A stretch of DNA of 64,000 nt from an uncultured Prochlorococcus sp. (GCA_902560875.1 CACENO010000003.1:1-64000); one strand, 5' to 3'; shown: positions 32,152 to 43,065, counted from the first letter of the stretch. Notes: generated from the letters alone by a model not told the origin. Translations and numbers: made by a program.

Positions 32152-33366
32152 ATGGATACTCAAGCATTTAAGCGGTCGCTTCATCAGTCGGATCGGTATA
32201 ACAGGAGAGGGTTTGGTTCTCCTACTAAGAGAGCGCAAGCACTTGAGAAGGTTTATCAAAGTAGTTTAATTGGCTCTATTCGTGATAATGGGTATCTGTT
32301 GGAGCATGGAAGATTACGCGTAAAGCTTGCAGAGGCTTTTGGCTTTTGTTGGGGGGTTGAGCGAGCTGTTGCAATGGCTTATGAAACTAGACGGCATTAT
32401 CCAAATGAAAGGATTTGGATTACTAATGAAATCATTCACAATCCTTCCGTTAATGATCATTTGCGCAAAATGAATGTCCGTTTTATATCGGCTGAGAATG
32501 GTATTAAGGATTTTTCAGATGTTGAGAATGGTGATGTTGTGATTTTGCCTGCTTTTGGGGCCACTGTTCAGGAGATGCAATTACTTCATGAACGTGGTTG
32601 CCATATCATCGACACCACTTGTCCTTGGGTTTCAAAGGTATGGCATACAGTTGAGAAACATAAGAAACACACTTTTACATCGATTATTCATGGCAAATAC
32701 AAGCATGAGGAAACTCTTGCAACTAGTTCATTTGCAGGGACATATTTAGTGATACTTGATCTTGAAGAGGCTCAATATGTTGCTGATTACATTCTTGGCC
32801 ATGGCAATCGTGATGATTTCCTGGAACGTTTTGCGAAGGCTTCGTCGCCAGGCTTTGATCCAGATGAAGATTTAAAGCGCATTGGTGTAGCAAATCAGAC
32901 GACAATGTTGAAGAGTGAAACTGAAGAGATTGGCCGTTTATTTGAGTTGACTATGCTTAAAAAATATGGCCCTAAGGAATTAAATGATCATTTTCTTGCA
33001 TTTAATACCATTTGTGATGCAACTGAAGAAAGACAAGGTGCAATGTTCTCCTTAGTCGATGAACCATTGGATATGCTTGTTGTTATAGGTGGGTTTAATT
33101 CTTCAAATACCACACACCTTCAGGAAATTGCCATTACCAAAGGACTTCGTTCTTTTCATATAGATGCTCCGGAAAGAATTGATGAAGTAGATAATATGAT
33201 TACCCACATGCCACTAGGCAAGCCTTTGGTGCAGGAAAAGAATTTTCTGCCTAATGGCAAAGTTTCTGTAGGTATCACATCAGGTGCATCAACGCCGGAC
33301 CGTGTAGTGGAGGATGTAATACAGAAATTAATCAAACTTAGTGAGGACAAAATATTAGCAAGTTAA
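32152..33366 (+). CDS. ispH: 4-hydroxy-3-methylbut-2-enyl diphosphate reductase
   Basis: [53 protein letters not shown]. Confidence 0.95.
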   Translation: MDTQAFKRSLHQSDRYNRRGFGSPTKRAQALEKVYQSSLIGSIRDNGYLLEHGRLRVKLAEAFGFCWGVERAVAMAYETRRHYPNERIWITNEIIHNPSVNDHLRKMNVRFISAENGIKDFSDVENGDVVILPAFGATVQEMQLLHERGCHIIDTTCPWVSKVWHTVEKHKKHTFTSIIHGKYKHEETLATSSFAGTYLVILDLEEAQYVADYILGHGNRDDFLERFAKASSPGFDPDEDLKRIGVANQTTMLKSETEEIGRLFELTMLKKYGPKELNDHFLAFNTICDATEERQGAMFSLVDEPLDMLVVIGGFNSSNTTHLQEIAITKGLRSFHIDAPERIDEVDNMITHMPLGKPLVQEKNFLPNGKVSVGITSGASTPDRVVEDVIQKLIKLSEDKILAS

Positions 33367-33520
33367 AGGAATAGCTTTGCCTTGTTCATATTTAACCTGA
33401 TGATATCTTTGCCAGTTTATTTCCCCTTGCCTTTTCGCTCGTTAAATAATGGATTTGGTTTCCACTCCATTTGTTTAATCACATGTTTTGAAGAAAACAA
33501 GTAAGATGTTCTCCTGATTC

Positions 33521-34090
33521 TTGGTCCAGATGGAAGAAAGCGAAACTCAAACTGCTTCAACAGCTAATCTCAATGCCTCAAAGGCCCCTCAGAAAGTTGA
33601 GGTTGTTGTTCAAGGGCCCAACGCACAGGGAGAAATAAATATCACTGCTGAACTGGCGATTTTTACTCTTCGTATAGTGTTTTGCTTAATGATGATTCAT
33701 CATGGTTTGGAAAAGTTTCAGGATCCAGAAGGTTTTGCAGAATTTGTTGTTGGGAAATATTTGGGCTTTCTTCCTGGGAATCCTGTTATTTGGACATATG
33801 CAGCTGCAGCAACACAGATCATTTGTCCGATAGGACTGGCTGTTGGGTTTTTTGCAAGATTGTCTTCGGTCGGACTTTTGTCAACGATGCTCTTTGCAGT
33901 CTATTTTCATCTAATCGATACAGGATTGGAAGGCTTCCCATTCGCAGTCGTAGAGAATCATAACTACAATTTTGAATTGTCAGCTATTTATGCAGTAATA
34001 GCATTTTATTTTGCATGCGCTGGCCCTGGAAGGTTATCTGCCTTTAGAAAGACAAATACTATTACTTATTACCCCAAATCAGATTCTTAG
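33521..34090 (+). CDS. DoxX-family membrane protein
   Basis: TTG start; LRIVFCLMMIHHGLEKFQDPEGFAEFV...GLAVGFFARLSSVGLLSTMLFAVYFH is DoxX-like. Confidence 0.8.
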   Translation: MVQMEESETQTASTANLNASKAPQKVEVVVQGPNAQGEINITAELAIFTLRIVFCLMMIHHGLEKFQDPEGFAEFVVGKYLGFLPGNPVIWTYAAAATQIICPIGLAVGFFARLSSVGLLSTMLFAVYFHLIDTGLEGFPFAVVENHNYNFELSAIYAVIAFYFACAGPGRLSAFRKTNTITYYPKSDS

Positions 34091-34187
34091 ACTAGAAGAA
34101 AATCATTGCTTTTTTAGATTCTTAAGTTTAAAATTGTTTCCTTGATTTGTTTAGTTGTTCAGAATTAAGTCTTTTTTATAGATGTTT

Positions 34188-35744
34188 TTAATGAAGAAAA
34201 TGTCTTGTTCCAGTCATTATCATGGAGATTCCTAACTCATTACAAGCATTGACTGAATCTTCATCTTTTATGCTCCCTCCTGGTTGAATAATTGCTTTTA
34301 TTCCATACTCTCCTGCGATCCTTACTGTGTCATTAAATGGAAAGAATCCATCACTTGCAAGAACAGCGCCCTTAGCTTTTTTCCCTGCAGCATTTAGAGC
34401 TAGCTTGGCTGAACCAATACGATTCATTTGACCAGCTCCAATACCTAAAGTTTGGCCAGAATATGCAACTAGAATTGCATTTGAACGAATGTGTCTGACT
34501 ACACTCCAAGCAAAAGTAAGATCTTTTTTCTCTTCTTCAGTTGGGAGTCTTTTTGTTGCTAATATCCAGTTCTTGGAATCGATCATATGATCATCTTGAT
34601 CTTGTACAAGAATTCCTCCAAGAATACTTCTAGTATTACTTCTCCTTGCTTCATTAATACTATTAGGACTTAATTCTAAAAGTCTTAGTTTTGGTTTTTT
34701 TGCGAGAATAGCTAATGCATCCTCGTCAAAATTTGGTGCAACTATGCATTCAAGAAAAAGGCTAGTGAGTGTTTGCGCGATTTCTAAATTGACCGAACTA
34801 TTTAATGCAACTATGCCTCCAAAAGCACTAATTGGATCTGCACTTAGAGCATTATTCAGTGCATCAGCTGAAGAATTGTTGACTGCAACACCACATGGAT
34901 TTGTGTGTTTAATTACTACTGCTGCATTCTGTTTGCGAGGATTTGGACCAACCTCTCCGTAACCGAATTCGTTGACTGTCGAAAGAGCTGCCTCTAGATC
35001 CAATAGGTTATTTGTACTTAGCTCTTTACCTTGTATTTGTTTAGCTGCTCCCCAGCCTTGAGTATTAGACCCATACCATGTTGCAGCTTGATGAGGATTT
35101 TCTCCATAGCGAAGTTTCTGTTTTATGGGTTGTGAGTTAAGCCATATGGATGATTCGATTCTGGTAGATTCTGCAATCCATTTACTAATTGCAATGTCAT
35201 AAGCAGCTGTATGTTCAAAGGCTTCAAGTGCAAATTGACGACGCATTCCTTTATTAATTGGGCCTTCTTTTAAATTTCCTAGGAAAAAATTGTATTGATC
35301 TGGTCTAGTAAGGATTACTACATCTGCGTGATTCTTTGCTGCTGCACGAATCATTGCAGGGCCACCAATATCGATATTCTCTATTGCGTTGTCCCAGCGC
35401 ACATTCTTATCGGCGACTGTTTTTATAAATGGGTAGAGATTAACTACAACCAAGTCAATTTGATGAATTCCTTCTCTTTCGAGATCATTTATATGATCAG
35501 AATTTTCTCTTTTTGCAAGAATTCCTCCATGTACACGAGGATGAAGTGTTTTAACTCTCCCCCCAAGTATCTCTGGAGCTCCTGTGTAATCAGCTACTCG
35601 AGTAACGGGAATATTTCCACTTTCCAGTAGCTTTGCAGTCCCTCCACTTGAAATGAGTTTGAAATCGTGATTTTTAGTTAGAGCTTCAGCAAAAGGCAGT
35701 AAGCCCTGTTTGTCTGAAACACTTAGCAAGGCTATTGGAGCCAT
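34188..35744 (-). CDS. purH: Bifunctional AICAR formyltransferase/IMP cyclohydrolase
   Basis: [55 protein letters not shown]. Confidence 0.96.
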   Translation of the reverse strand: MAPIALLSVSDKQGLLPFAEALTKNHDFKLISSGGTAKLLESGNIPVTRVADYTGAPEILGGRVKTLHPRVHGGILAKRENSDHINDLEREGIHQIDLVVVNLYPFIKTVADKNVRWDNAIENIDIGGPAMIRAAAKNHADVVILTRPDQYNFFLGNLKEGPINKGMRRQFALEAFEHTAAYDIAISKWIAESTRIESSIWLNSQPIKQKLRYGENPHQAATWYGSNTQGWGAAKQIQGKELSTNNLLDLEAALSTVNEFGYGEVGPNPRKQNAAVVIKHTNPCGVAVNNSSADALNNALSADPISAFGGIVALNSSVNLEIAQTLTSLFLECIVAPNFDEDALAILAKKPKLRLLELSPNSINEARRSNTRSILGGILVQDQDDHMIDSKNWILATKRLPTEEEKKDLTFAWSVVRHIRSNAILVAYSGQTLGIGAGQMNRIGSAKLALNAAGKKAKGAVLASDGFFPFNDTVRIAGEYGIKAIIQPGGSIKDEDSVNACNELGISMIMTGTRHFLH

Positions 35745-35805
35745 GGCTTAAGAGAGTTGTGGCAAGTCATGCGCCAACCTACCCCTAGAGATGCAAATTA
35801 GTTGA

Positions 35806-36414
35806 ATGAGCAATGAACTTATCTGCGTAAGTGTTCCAGGAGCTACACATAGATTGATTTTGCTTCATGGGTGGGGAGCAGATGCTGATGATTTGGTTCC
35901 TTTGGGTCAAAAGCTTATAAATAAAGTTGTCAATAGAAAGGTGGAATTGGTTTCATTCCGAGCCCCGCAAAGCCATTCGGGTGGCTATGGAAGACAGTGG
36001 TATGGATTATTCCCTCCTGATTGGGAGGCTGTGCCATTTGCAATTAAGGATCTTCAGATTCGTATAGAGGCAATTTGCAAAAACTCAATCCCTATTGAAA
36101 AAACTGCAATTCTTGGTTTCTCTCAAGGTGGGGCTATGGCAATCTCAACAGGAAGTGATTTGCCTTTGGCAGGCTTGATTGGATGCAGTGCTTATCCTCA
36201 TCCTGGGTGGCTTCCATCTAAAACTTGTCCGCCAACTCTTTTATTGCATGGAAGGCAAGATGAAATTGTGCCTTTTGATGCAGCAAAAAAAATTTTTGGT
36301 TTTTTACAAAAAAATAATATTGACTCTCAGCTTTGCCTATTTGATGGGGGACATGAAATCCCTGAAGAGTTTTATGAAACTATTGAAATATGCCTTAAGA
36401 AATGGTTTATTTGA
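35806..36414 (+). CDS. Carboxylesterase/phospholipase, alpha/beta hydrolase
   Basis: ILLHGWGADADDLVPL, ILGFSQGGAMAI nucleophile elbow, LLLHGRQDEIVPF, GGHEIPEE. Confidence 0.87.
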   Translation: MSNELICVSVPGATHRLILLHGWGADADDLVPLGQKLINKVVNRKVELVSFRAPQSHSGGYGRQWYGLFPPDWEAVPFAIKDLQIRIEAICKNSIPIEKTAILGFSQGGAMAISTGSDLPLAGLIGCSAYPHPGWLPSKTCPPTLLLHGRQDEIVPFDAAKKIFGFLQKNNIDSQLCLFDGGHEIPEEFYETIEICLKKWFI

Positions 36415-36435
36415 TGGCTAGCTAGAACCCAGTCT

Positions 36436-36804
36436 TCATACAAAAGCATATTCATATTCTTCAATTTCTTCCCAGTCATCAGCAGTAAGTTCTAATCCTT
36501 CAAAAATGTGCCCTTCACCAATAGCATCAACTATTGATCTAAGTGATGGGAAAAGAAAATGATTTTCTTCAGCATATTGGGCACTAAATAGTCCTTTCTC
36601 ACCCCAGAAGAACCGATCTGTTGTGTGTTCGTTACGACGCACGTTAACTAGTGCGGGGGCAAATAATCCTGCTTCTGCTATATAACGCCTTGCAGCTGTT
36701 ACAGGCTTGTGTTCACCAGTTTCCAAGTGATACGTTGGCACGTGAGCTAAAACTCTCTGGCCAGCTAGGCGTCTGCGGCTGATCCGCTTGCGCTTTTTAG
36801 ACAT
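36436..36804 (-). CDS. DUF3155-like conserved cyanobacterial protein
   Basis: Basic N-terminus MSKKRKRISRRRLAGQRVLAHVP and acidic C-terminus LELTADDWEEIEEYEYAFV. Confidence 0.7.
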   Translation of the reverse strand: MSKKRKRISRRRLAGQRVLAHVPTYHLETGEHKPVTAARRYIAEAGLFAPALVNVRRNEHTTDRFFWGEKGLFSAQYAEENHFLFPSLRSIVDAIGEGHIFEGLELTADDWEEIEEYEYAFV

Positions 36805-37164
36805 TTAAAAACTCCTTGAGGAGTGGAATTTGATCAGAACTGAATCGGCGAAACGCCGATCTTTTAAAGTCTCGAGCGAGTGCACGAGGGTTTAGACCAC
36901 AAACGTTGAGAGCCGCAAAAATGTTTGTTGTAGGGAAGTCCACAACAAACTCTCAAACTAAACATCCAACTTGGTTGCTTGCTAAGAGGAAACTTTTCTA
37001 CCGCTGCTGTAGCTTTGGTAGCACTCTTAATGCAACCCTGTTGAGTTGATCTTTGAGCAAAAACGGATAAGCGTTGTGCTGGTCGATCCTCCTATCTTAA
37101 TACTTTTTTTTGAATTTTCAAGCAATTGGAGCATTCGCCCCATTGATTATTTATCAGGAGATCG

Positions 37165-38295
37165 ATGACTATGCAGTTATCGGAAAGGTTTTTAGCTTTC
37201 GTGCAACAGCAGCTGAATAGCTTTGAATGCGAGCCTGACATTCAGCAGATAGTTGTTTATATCGCTCAATCTAAAGAGGGGCAAGCCCCGAGTTTGGAAG
37301 CTGTGGGTCAATGGCCCAATCTTGGGAAAACATTGCCACCAGTGGAAGCTGATGCTGAGTTAAGGGCTCCCTCATCTGATCGCAGGTGGTATCCGCTTCA
37401 AGAAGGTTCGATTTTGCTTGGAGTATTAAGGGCTGAGGGCTTTTGTAGAGACGCAATTTGGCCTAAGAACCTTGATCAGCGTTTGCAAGCTACAGCTACA
37501 GCCTTGGCTCAATTCTTGAGCTTAGAGTTAGACAGGAGAAGGCTTCTTGATGACCTGAGTCAGCAACGCGAGCAGATAGGGCTTATGGTCCATCAATTAC
37601 GCAATCCATTGGCAGCGTTAAGAACTTATGCCCAGCTTTTGCTGAGAAAATTGGGACCAGAAAGTAATCACCGAACTTTGGTTGAAGCTCTTCTAAGCGA
37701 GCAAGATCAATTGAATAAATATATTTCTGCTCTTGATGAGATTAGTCAGGCCAAACTTTCTTCATCGGATGGGTCTCCAACTTCATTGTTACTGCCTCCA
37801 GTTATTCCGGAAGGTCCTTCTTTAACTGTTAGATCTCTTTTAAACCCTTTAATTGAAAGAGCCTTAGCCACTGCAAATTTGCAGGGCCGAAAATGGTATG
37901 GACCATCTCAATGGCCAAGTTGGACTGCTGATCAAAGACCTTCAGGTGATGGTGTAATTGCAGAAATTGTTGCCAACCTTTTAGAGAATGCTTTTCGATA
38001 TAGTTCTCCTTCCAGTCCAATTGGTATTTATTTGAGCGAAGAAGGGATTTGTGTATGGGATGGGGGCAATTCAATTTCTCCAGATGAAAGAGAAAGGATT
38101 TTTCAAAAAGGCGTTCGAGGTAAAAACATAAGCGAGGCATCTGGAACAGGACTAGGCTTGGCTTTGGGAAAACAATTATCTGCGCAATTAGGCGGTGAGC
38201 TGAAGCTAGTTATCCCACCGAGTGAAGTAGATAGCTCTTTGCCTGATTTAGGTAATGCATTTTTTTTGATACTTAAACCACAGCAAATGCTATGA
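37165..38295 (+). CDS. Two-component sensor histidine kinase
   Basis: H-box LMVHQLRNPLAALRTYAQLL, N-box IVANLLENAFRYS, G-boxes and SGTGLGLALGKQL. Confidence 0.93.
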   Translation: MTMQLSERFLAFVQQQLNSFECEPDIQQIVVYIAQSKEGQAPSLEAVGQWPNLGKTLPPVEADAELRAPSSDRRWYPLQEGSILLGVLRAEGFCRDAIWPKNLDQRLQATATALAQFLSLELDRRRLLDDLSQQREQIGLMVHQLRNPLAALRTYAQLLLRKLGPESNHRTLVEALLSEQDQLNKYISALDEISQAKLSSSDGSPTSLLLPPVIPEGPSLTVRSLLNPLIERALATANLQGRKWYGPSQWPSWTADQRPSGDGVIAEIVANLLENAFRYSSPSSPIGIYLSEEGICVWDGGNSISPDERERIFQKGVRGKNISEASGTGLGLALGKQLSAQLGGELKLVIPPSEVDSSLPDLGNAFFLILKPQQML

Positions 38296-39043
38296 AAAGA
38301 AGAATGCAGGTTTCTACTATTACAACAGATGCCCCATAGGAATCTCCACTATGTCCCCCAAGGTGTCTCCCAAGTATTTCGGGAACAAGTAAAGTGGGGA
38401 TAAGCCCTAATCCAAAAACAATAACTAGGGATAAATTGTTATATGAATAAGTTGGAAGGAAATATAAAATGCAAATGAATGTGCAAAAATTTATTATTGA
38501 TGGTTTTATTTCTCTCTCTCTTTCCCAATGCTTTTTATGGAATGATGGCTTTTGATTTTCGTGTAAATATGAAAATCTTTCTATTGCCCACAGGGGTGAA
38601 CATCTTCCCCAAAAGTTTGCTATTGGCATTGCAATAGGGGCTATTGCATCTAGTTGAATTAGTGCAGCTAATTGAATTAAAAGAACAATTACAAAGACTC
38701 CTAAGCCAATTGCTCCAACATTGCTGTCTCTCATTGCTTGCAAGCATTTATCTTTGCCTGCGGCAATTCCATCAGCAGTATCTATCAATCCATCTAAATG
38801 AATACCTCCTGTGATGCCAATTCCAATTGCCAGCACTAAAAGTGCGAGAGGTTCTCTTTGCCACCCGAGTTGATGAAGAAAAACCCAACAAAAACTTTGG
38901 ATTAGCCCAATAAAAATGCCAATTGTGGGAGCGAAACGAGCAACATGATGAAATCGTGGTTTTGTCCATTGGAAGGCTGGTAGAACTGTGTAAAAGGTCC
39001 ATGCACCAGCTAGATCTTTCAGCCAGGTTGTTTTGATCAGGAT
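38273..39043 (-). CDS. cobS: Adenosylcobinamide-GDP ribazoletransferase; N-terminus extended upstream of tracked GTG, apparent ATC or CTG start
   Basis: ITGGIHLDGLIDTADGIAAG and GRHLGGHSGDSYGA. Same frame is open upstream and encodes TTWLKDLAGAWTFYTVLPAFQWTKPRFHHVARFAPTIGIFIGLIQSFCWVFLHQLGWQREPLALL; AAGGAGG at 39050-39056. Confidence 0.82.
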   Translation of the reverse strand: MLIKTTWLKDLAGAWTFYTVLPAFQWTKPRFHHVARFAPTIGIFIGLIQSFCWVFLHQLGWQREPLALLVLAIGIGITGGIHLDGLIDTADGIAAGKDKCLQAMRDSNVGAIGLGVFVIVLLIQLAALIQLDAIAPIAMPIANFWGRCSPLWAIERFSYLHENQKPSFHKKHWEREREIKPSIINFCTFICILYFLPTYSYNNLSLVIVFGLGLIPTLLVPEILGRHLGGHSGDSYGASVVIVETCILLFIAFAVV

Positions 39044-39086
39044 TTGTGGCCTCCTTGTTGTTACATGAGCAAAATAAGGGTGATTA

Positions 39087-40250
39087 ATGAACCTCGGGTT
39101 TCATGGATTTAAGTCTTTTGCGACGTTGAATGTGTTTGGTTTTGAAATAAAGGCTAGATGCCCTAAGACCAATGCTCGAGTTGGATGTTTTAACACCCCA
39201 CATGGATCGGTATCTACTCCTAGGTTTATGCCAGTGGGCACCTCAGGAACAGTAAAAGGTGTTTCATCAAAGCAGCTAGTCACCACTGGTGCAGAGATGA
39301 TTCTTGCCAATACCTTCCATCTGCATTTGCAACCTGGAGAAGAAGTGGTTCGTTCGGGGGGTGGATTACATCGTTTTATGAGCTGGCATGGACCAATTCT
39401 TACTGATTCTGGTGGGTTTCAGATTTTTAGTTTGGCCGATTTGAATAGGATTGATGATTCAGGGGTTTCTTTTCGAAACCCTCGTAACGGAAACAAAATT
39501 CATCTAACACCTGAAAAGGCTATAGAGATTCAGATGGCTTTGGGTTCTGATATTGCTATGGCATTTGATCAATGTCCTCCTTATCAAGCAAATGAACATG
39601 AAGTTGAAGAAGCTTGCCTTAGAACCCATCATTGGCTTGGAAGATGTGTTGAGGCCCATCAAAAATCAGATCAAGCTCTTTTTGGCATTGTCCAGGGGGG
39701 CTGTTTCTCTCGCTTGCGCTTAGAAAGTGTTAAGGCTGTCTCGAACTTTGACCTGCCTGGTATTGCGATTGGTGGAGTCAGTGTTGGAGAGCCAATTCAT
39801 GAAATGCATAAGGTCGTTCGTGAAGTGACTCCTCTGCTTCCAGAGGACAGGCCTCGATATCTAATGGGCATTGGAACTTTTCGAGAAATGACAATTGCTG
39901 TAGCAAATGGCATTGATCTTTTTGATTGCGTTTTACCAACAAGGCTTGGTCGCCATGGCACAGCATTAGTGCGAGATGAACGATGGAATTTGCGTAATGC
40001 TCGTTTTCGTGACGATCATCAACCCTTAGATAAAACCTGTTCCTGTGAGGCATGTTGCAATCACAGCAGGGCATATTTACACCATTTAGTTCGCAGCGGT
40101 GAACTGCTTGGGTTGACTCTTTTGAGCTTGCATAATCTCACGACTTTGCTTCGATTTACGAGCTCTATGGAGCAAGCAATTGTTGAAGGATGTTTTTCAG
40201 AGGATTTCGCTCCGTGGAATTCGCACTCGAAAGCACATCACACGTGGTAG
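39087..40250 (+). CDS. tgt: Queuine tRNA-ribosyltransferase (start may be GTG at 39132)
   Basis: [76 protein letters not shown]. Confidence 0.95.
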   Translation: MNLGFHGFKSFATLNVFGFEIKARCPKTNARVGCFNTPHGSVSTPRFMPVGTSGTVKGVSSKQLVTTGAEMILANTFHLHLQPGEEVVRSGGGLHRFMSWHGPILTDSGGFQIFSLADLNRIDDSGVSFRNPRNGNKIHLTPEKAIEIQMALGSDIAMAFDQCPPYQANEHEVEEACLRTHHWLGRCVEAHQKSDQALFGIVQGGCFSRLRLESVKAVSNFDLPGIAIGGVSVGEPIHEMHKVVREVTPLLPEDRPRYLMGIGTFREMTIAVANGIDLFDCVLPTRLGRHGTALVRDERWNLRNARFRDDHQPLDKTCSCEACCNHSRAYLHHLVRSGELLGLTLLSLHNLTTLLRFTSSMEQAIVEGCFSEDFAPWNSHSKAHHTW

Positions 40251-40280
40251 CGTCGTTCAAACGTCCATGAATTACTAGGG

Positions 40281-40424
40281 ATGGCAGCCTTGACTTTTGA
40301 CTTGCTGGCGCAACTGCCTGAGGCTTATCAGGCCTTCGCGCCAACTGTGGACGTGCTTCCACTCATACCACTGTTTTTCTTTTTGCTTGTCTTTGTATGG
40401 CAGGCAGCAGTTGGTTTCCGCTAA
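40281..40424 (+). CDS. psbK: Photosystem II PsbK
   Basis: Not in ORF track; [47 protein letters not shown] (47 aa). Confidence 0.95.
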   Translation: MAALTFDLLAQLPEAYQAFAPTVDVLPLIPLFFFLLVFVWQAAVGFR

Positions 40425-40488
40425 ATACGGAAAGTTAAAAACTTGATTCAGCGGACCTTGCCGTGGGGTTGAGTCTTCTTATGTCTTG

Positions 40489-40515
40489 ATCAACCTATGA
40501 AAATAGGTTGATTTT
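40489..40515 (+). terminator. Probable intrinsic terminator downstream of psbK
   Basis: ATCAACCTA-TGAAAA-TAGGTTGAT followed by TTT. Confidence 0.7.
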
Positions 40516-40567
40516 GGGTGGAATAAATTTTCCAGAATTATGACTTCTTAGATTGGTTAATACGTTC

Positions 40568-41590
40568 CTAAATTGATTCTTCTAATGAAAGTTCTCCTGA
40601 AGTTTGCTCGACGGAACTCTCAATTAGATCTGCTAGTCGTAATGCCCTAGACGCTTGCAGCCCGTCAACAGCTGGTTTTTCACGACCTCGTACACATTGT
40701 AAAAAGTGTTCTAGTTCTGCATAGAGCGGCTCTATAGATGTAGTGCTTACTTCTTCTACAAAACCATCATTCCGATATAACAACTCTCCATGATCAGCGG
40801 AATACCATTCATGGGCACGGCGATGAATTTGTAACGTGTGATTCAAAAAGTCTGTTTCGACAAGACTTCCTCGGCAATGTGCACTCAGACTGCGAATCTT
40901 TCTGTGACTCATTTTGCTTGCGCTTAGGCTTGCAACGACCCCATTACTGAAACCAAGAGTTGCATTTACGTAATCAATAGGACCATCACCACTTCTTCCT
41001 CCAACAGCTGCCAATCTGATTACAGGTGCTTGTGCTAGCTCAAGTACAAGGTCTAGATCATGAATCATTAGGTCAAGAACTACTGAGACATCATTTGCCC
41101 GATCTGCATGGGGGCTATGACGGCGGGCTTCAAGAACTACAACTTCTTCATTCGCTACTACTTTGATTAATTCTCTAAAGGCGGGATTGAACCGTTCAAT
41201 ATGTCCTACTTGGAGAAGTCGGTTTGCTTTATTGGCTGCCTTGATTAATGAGGAGGCTTCTTCTTGACTTGCTGCAATTGGTTTTTCTATTAAGACGTGT
41301 TTACTCTTCTCAAGGCAATCTAGTCCGACTTTGTGATGTAACAAAGTGGGCACAGCTATACATACTGCTTCTACTTCTTGCAACAGGCTTTGATAGTCCT
41401 CAAACCATTGGCAGCCAAATTGTTCATGCGCTAGGCGCCCTCTTTCTTTGTCGGAGTCTGCAACACCAATGAGCTCAGCGTCTTTTAAGAGGCTTAGGAC
41501 TCTTGCGTGATGCCAGCCCATGTTGCCTACACCAATCACTCCAACTTTGACTGGATTCCGTGCTGGGGTCATTCGAGAGGCATGCACCAT
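40568..41590 (-). CDS. Gfo/Idh/MocA-family oxidoreductase
   Basis: KVGVIGVGNMGWHHARVLSLL Rossmann motif; VLIEKPIAASQEEA; HIERFNPAF. Confidence 0.9.
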   Translation of the reverse strand: MVHASRMTPARNPVKVGVIGVGNMGWHHARVLSLLKDAELIGVADSDKERGRLAHEQFGCQWFEDYQSLLQEVEAVCIAVPTLLHHKVGLDCLEKSKHVLIEKPIAASQEEASSLIKAANKANRLLQVGHIERFNPAFRELIKVVANEEVVVLEARRHSPHADRANDVSVVLDLMIHDLDLVLELAQAPVIRLAAVGGRSGDGPIDYVNATLGFSNGVVASLSASKMSHRKIRSLSAHCRGSLVETDFLNHTLQIHRRAHEWYSADHGELLYRNDGFVEEVSTTSIEPLYAELEHFLQCVRGREKPAVDGLQASRALRLADLIESSVEQTSGELSLEESI

Positions 41591-41609
41591 CAGAATTGAT
41601 TATCGACTA

Positions 41610-42893
41610 TCAATTTGCTTCTTGATTGGTTTGGGAAAATTTTATCTTTACAAGATCTATACGTGGACCCTTCATGGAACAGATTTCAAATGTAATTCCT
41701 TTAAAGGAAAGTTCTTCTCCAGAAATAGGAACGTGTTGGAGCTTTTCCAAAAGAAACCCAGCAAGTGTGTGATGGTCGTCAGATTCAGGTAAAAGTAGGT
41801 TTAGTTGACGATTCAGTTCAAGAATCTCAAAATTTCCAGTTGCTAGCCATCTATTATTTTGACCTTCTATAGCTCGAAGGAAAGTTTCTTCATAATCAGC
41901 TTGTATTTCATCTCCAACGATTTCACCGGTCAGATCTGCAGCTGTGACAAGACCCTCTGTACCGCCATATTCATCTACAACGACTAACAACGGATTGCCA
42001 CTTCTTATGACTGGCAGGAGTTCAGCCAAAGTGCTTGTCTCAAGAACCATTTTGACAGGTTGTAAATATTGATTTAATGCTGTATCAGATTGCATAGTCC
42101 CTTGAGATATAGGTTTAGCAAGTTGTCGCAAGTCAAGAACACCTTTTACATCATCTAAAGAATCGCCTATTACTAAGAATCTTGCATGGCGTGTGCGATG
42201 AACTGCTTTCATTAATTCTGCAAATTTGACATCTAAAGGGAGTGTGACCATGCCTGATCTGGGAACCATGACTTCTCTTACTTGTGTGTCTCTTAAGGCA
42301 AAAACACCTTCAAGAATATTTTGTTCGTCTGGGCGGAGACCAGTAACACCTCCAGTCTCTATAAGTGTTTCTAATTCTCCTGCTGATAGAGCTGGAACTA
42401 ATGAATCCCACTTGGTATTCAAGCCAACTAATCGAAGAAGAAGTGATGTAAATGTTTCTAAAAGAGAAAGTATTGGTGATAAGACTCCCATTACAGCCTC
42501 TAAGAGTGGTGCTAGTCGAAGAGCTGCAGCTTCAGGTTGATTAAGGACTAGAGCTTTTGGTAGTAAACCAGAGATAATTGTCGCTAAGAGAACGATGATT
42601 AGGAAAAGACAGATATCCCAAATTCGATTTAAAAAACTTTCGGTTGGCCACCACCTTTCGGTTAAACCTCGACCAATCCAGCCAATTGTTACAAGTGCAA
42701 GTGTTGCTCCTAACTGAGAAACCATTAAGGCGCTTCTTAGGCGCCTCTGCAATCTTTTGATTGAGTTTGCACCTCCTTTTCCTTCCTCGACTAGTCGTTG
42801 AACTCGGCTAGGACGTATGCGTAAAAGAGCTACTTCCCCTGCTGCAAAAAAGGCTGGGAGGAGAAACAGTATTCCAAGGATTAATAGTCGCAT
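41610..42893 (-). CDS. CNNM/HlyC-CorC-family membrane protein with CBS domains
   Basis: DUF21-type N-terminal TM domain, VREVMVPRSGMVTLP, VVVDEYGGTEGLVTAADLTGEIVGDEI. Confidence 0.9.
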   Translation of the reverse strand: MRLLILGILFLLPAFFAAGEVALLRIRPSRVQRLVEEGKGGANSIKRLQRRLRSALMVSQLGATLALVTIGWIGRGLTERWWPTESFLNRIWDICLFLIIVLLATIISGLLPKALVLNQPEAAALRLAPLLEAVMGVLSPILSLLETFTSLLLRLVGLNTKWDSLVPALSAGELETLIETGGVTGLRPDEQNILEGVFALRDTQVREVMVPRSGMVTLPLDVKFAELMKAVHRTRHARFLVIGDSLDDVKGVLDLRQLAKPISQGTMQSDTALNQYLQPVKMVLETSTLAELLPVIRSGNPLLVVVDEYGGTEGLVTAADLTGEIVGDEIQADYEETFLRAIEGQNNRWLATGNFEILELNRQLNLLLPESDDHHTLAGFLLEKLQHVPISGEELSFKGITFEICSMKGPRIDLVKIKFSQTNQEAN

Positions 42894-42905
42894 TAAGGGG
42901 TTGGA

Positions 42906-42975
42906 TGGGGGTCGCGAGGATCGAACTCGCCTTAGCCAAATTATGAGTTAGATATAAACCAGTTAGGGCAAGTGA
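42906..42975 (-). pseudogene. Degenerate partial copy of tRNA-Met
   Basis: 42905-42934 is identical to 43065-43094 (3' third of tRNA-Met); upstream also retains CTCATAA and CTGGT with disrupted stems. Confidence 0.8.
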
Positions 42976-43065
42976 TCTTCATGCAAGTTCTTGTAACTTG
43001 CACAGACTTGCAGCAAGTTTTTTGAACAAGTGAATTCATCTAATGAACTTTAGAGAAAGTTGTAA

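Noticed and set aside
38772-39002. 76-aa minus-strand ORF upstream of tracked cobS as evidence of a frameshift
   Set aside because: It is in a different frame with no CobS similarity; the true cobS frame is continuous to at least 39043, so the anomaly is the start codon, not an indel.
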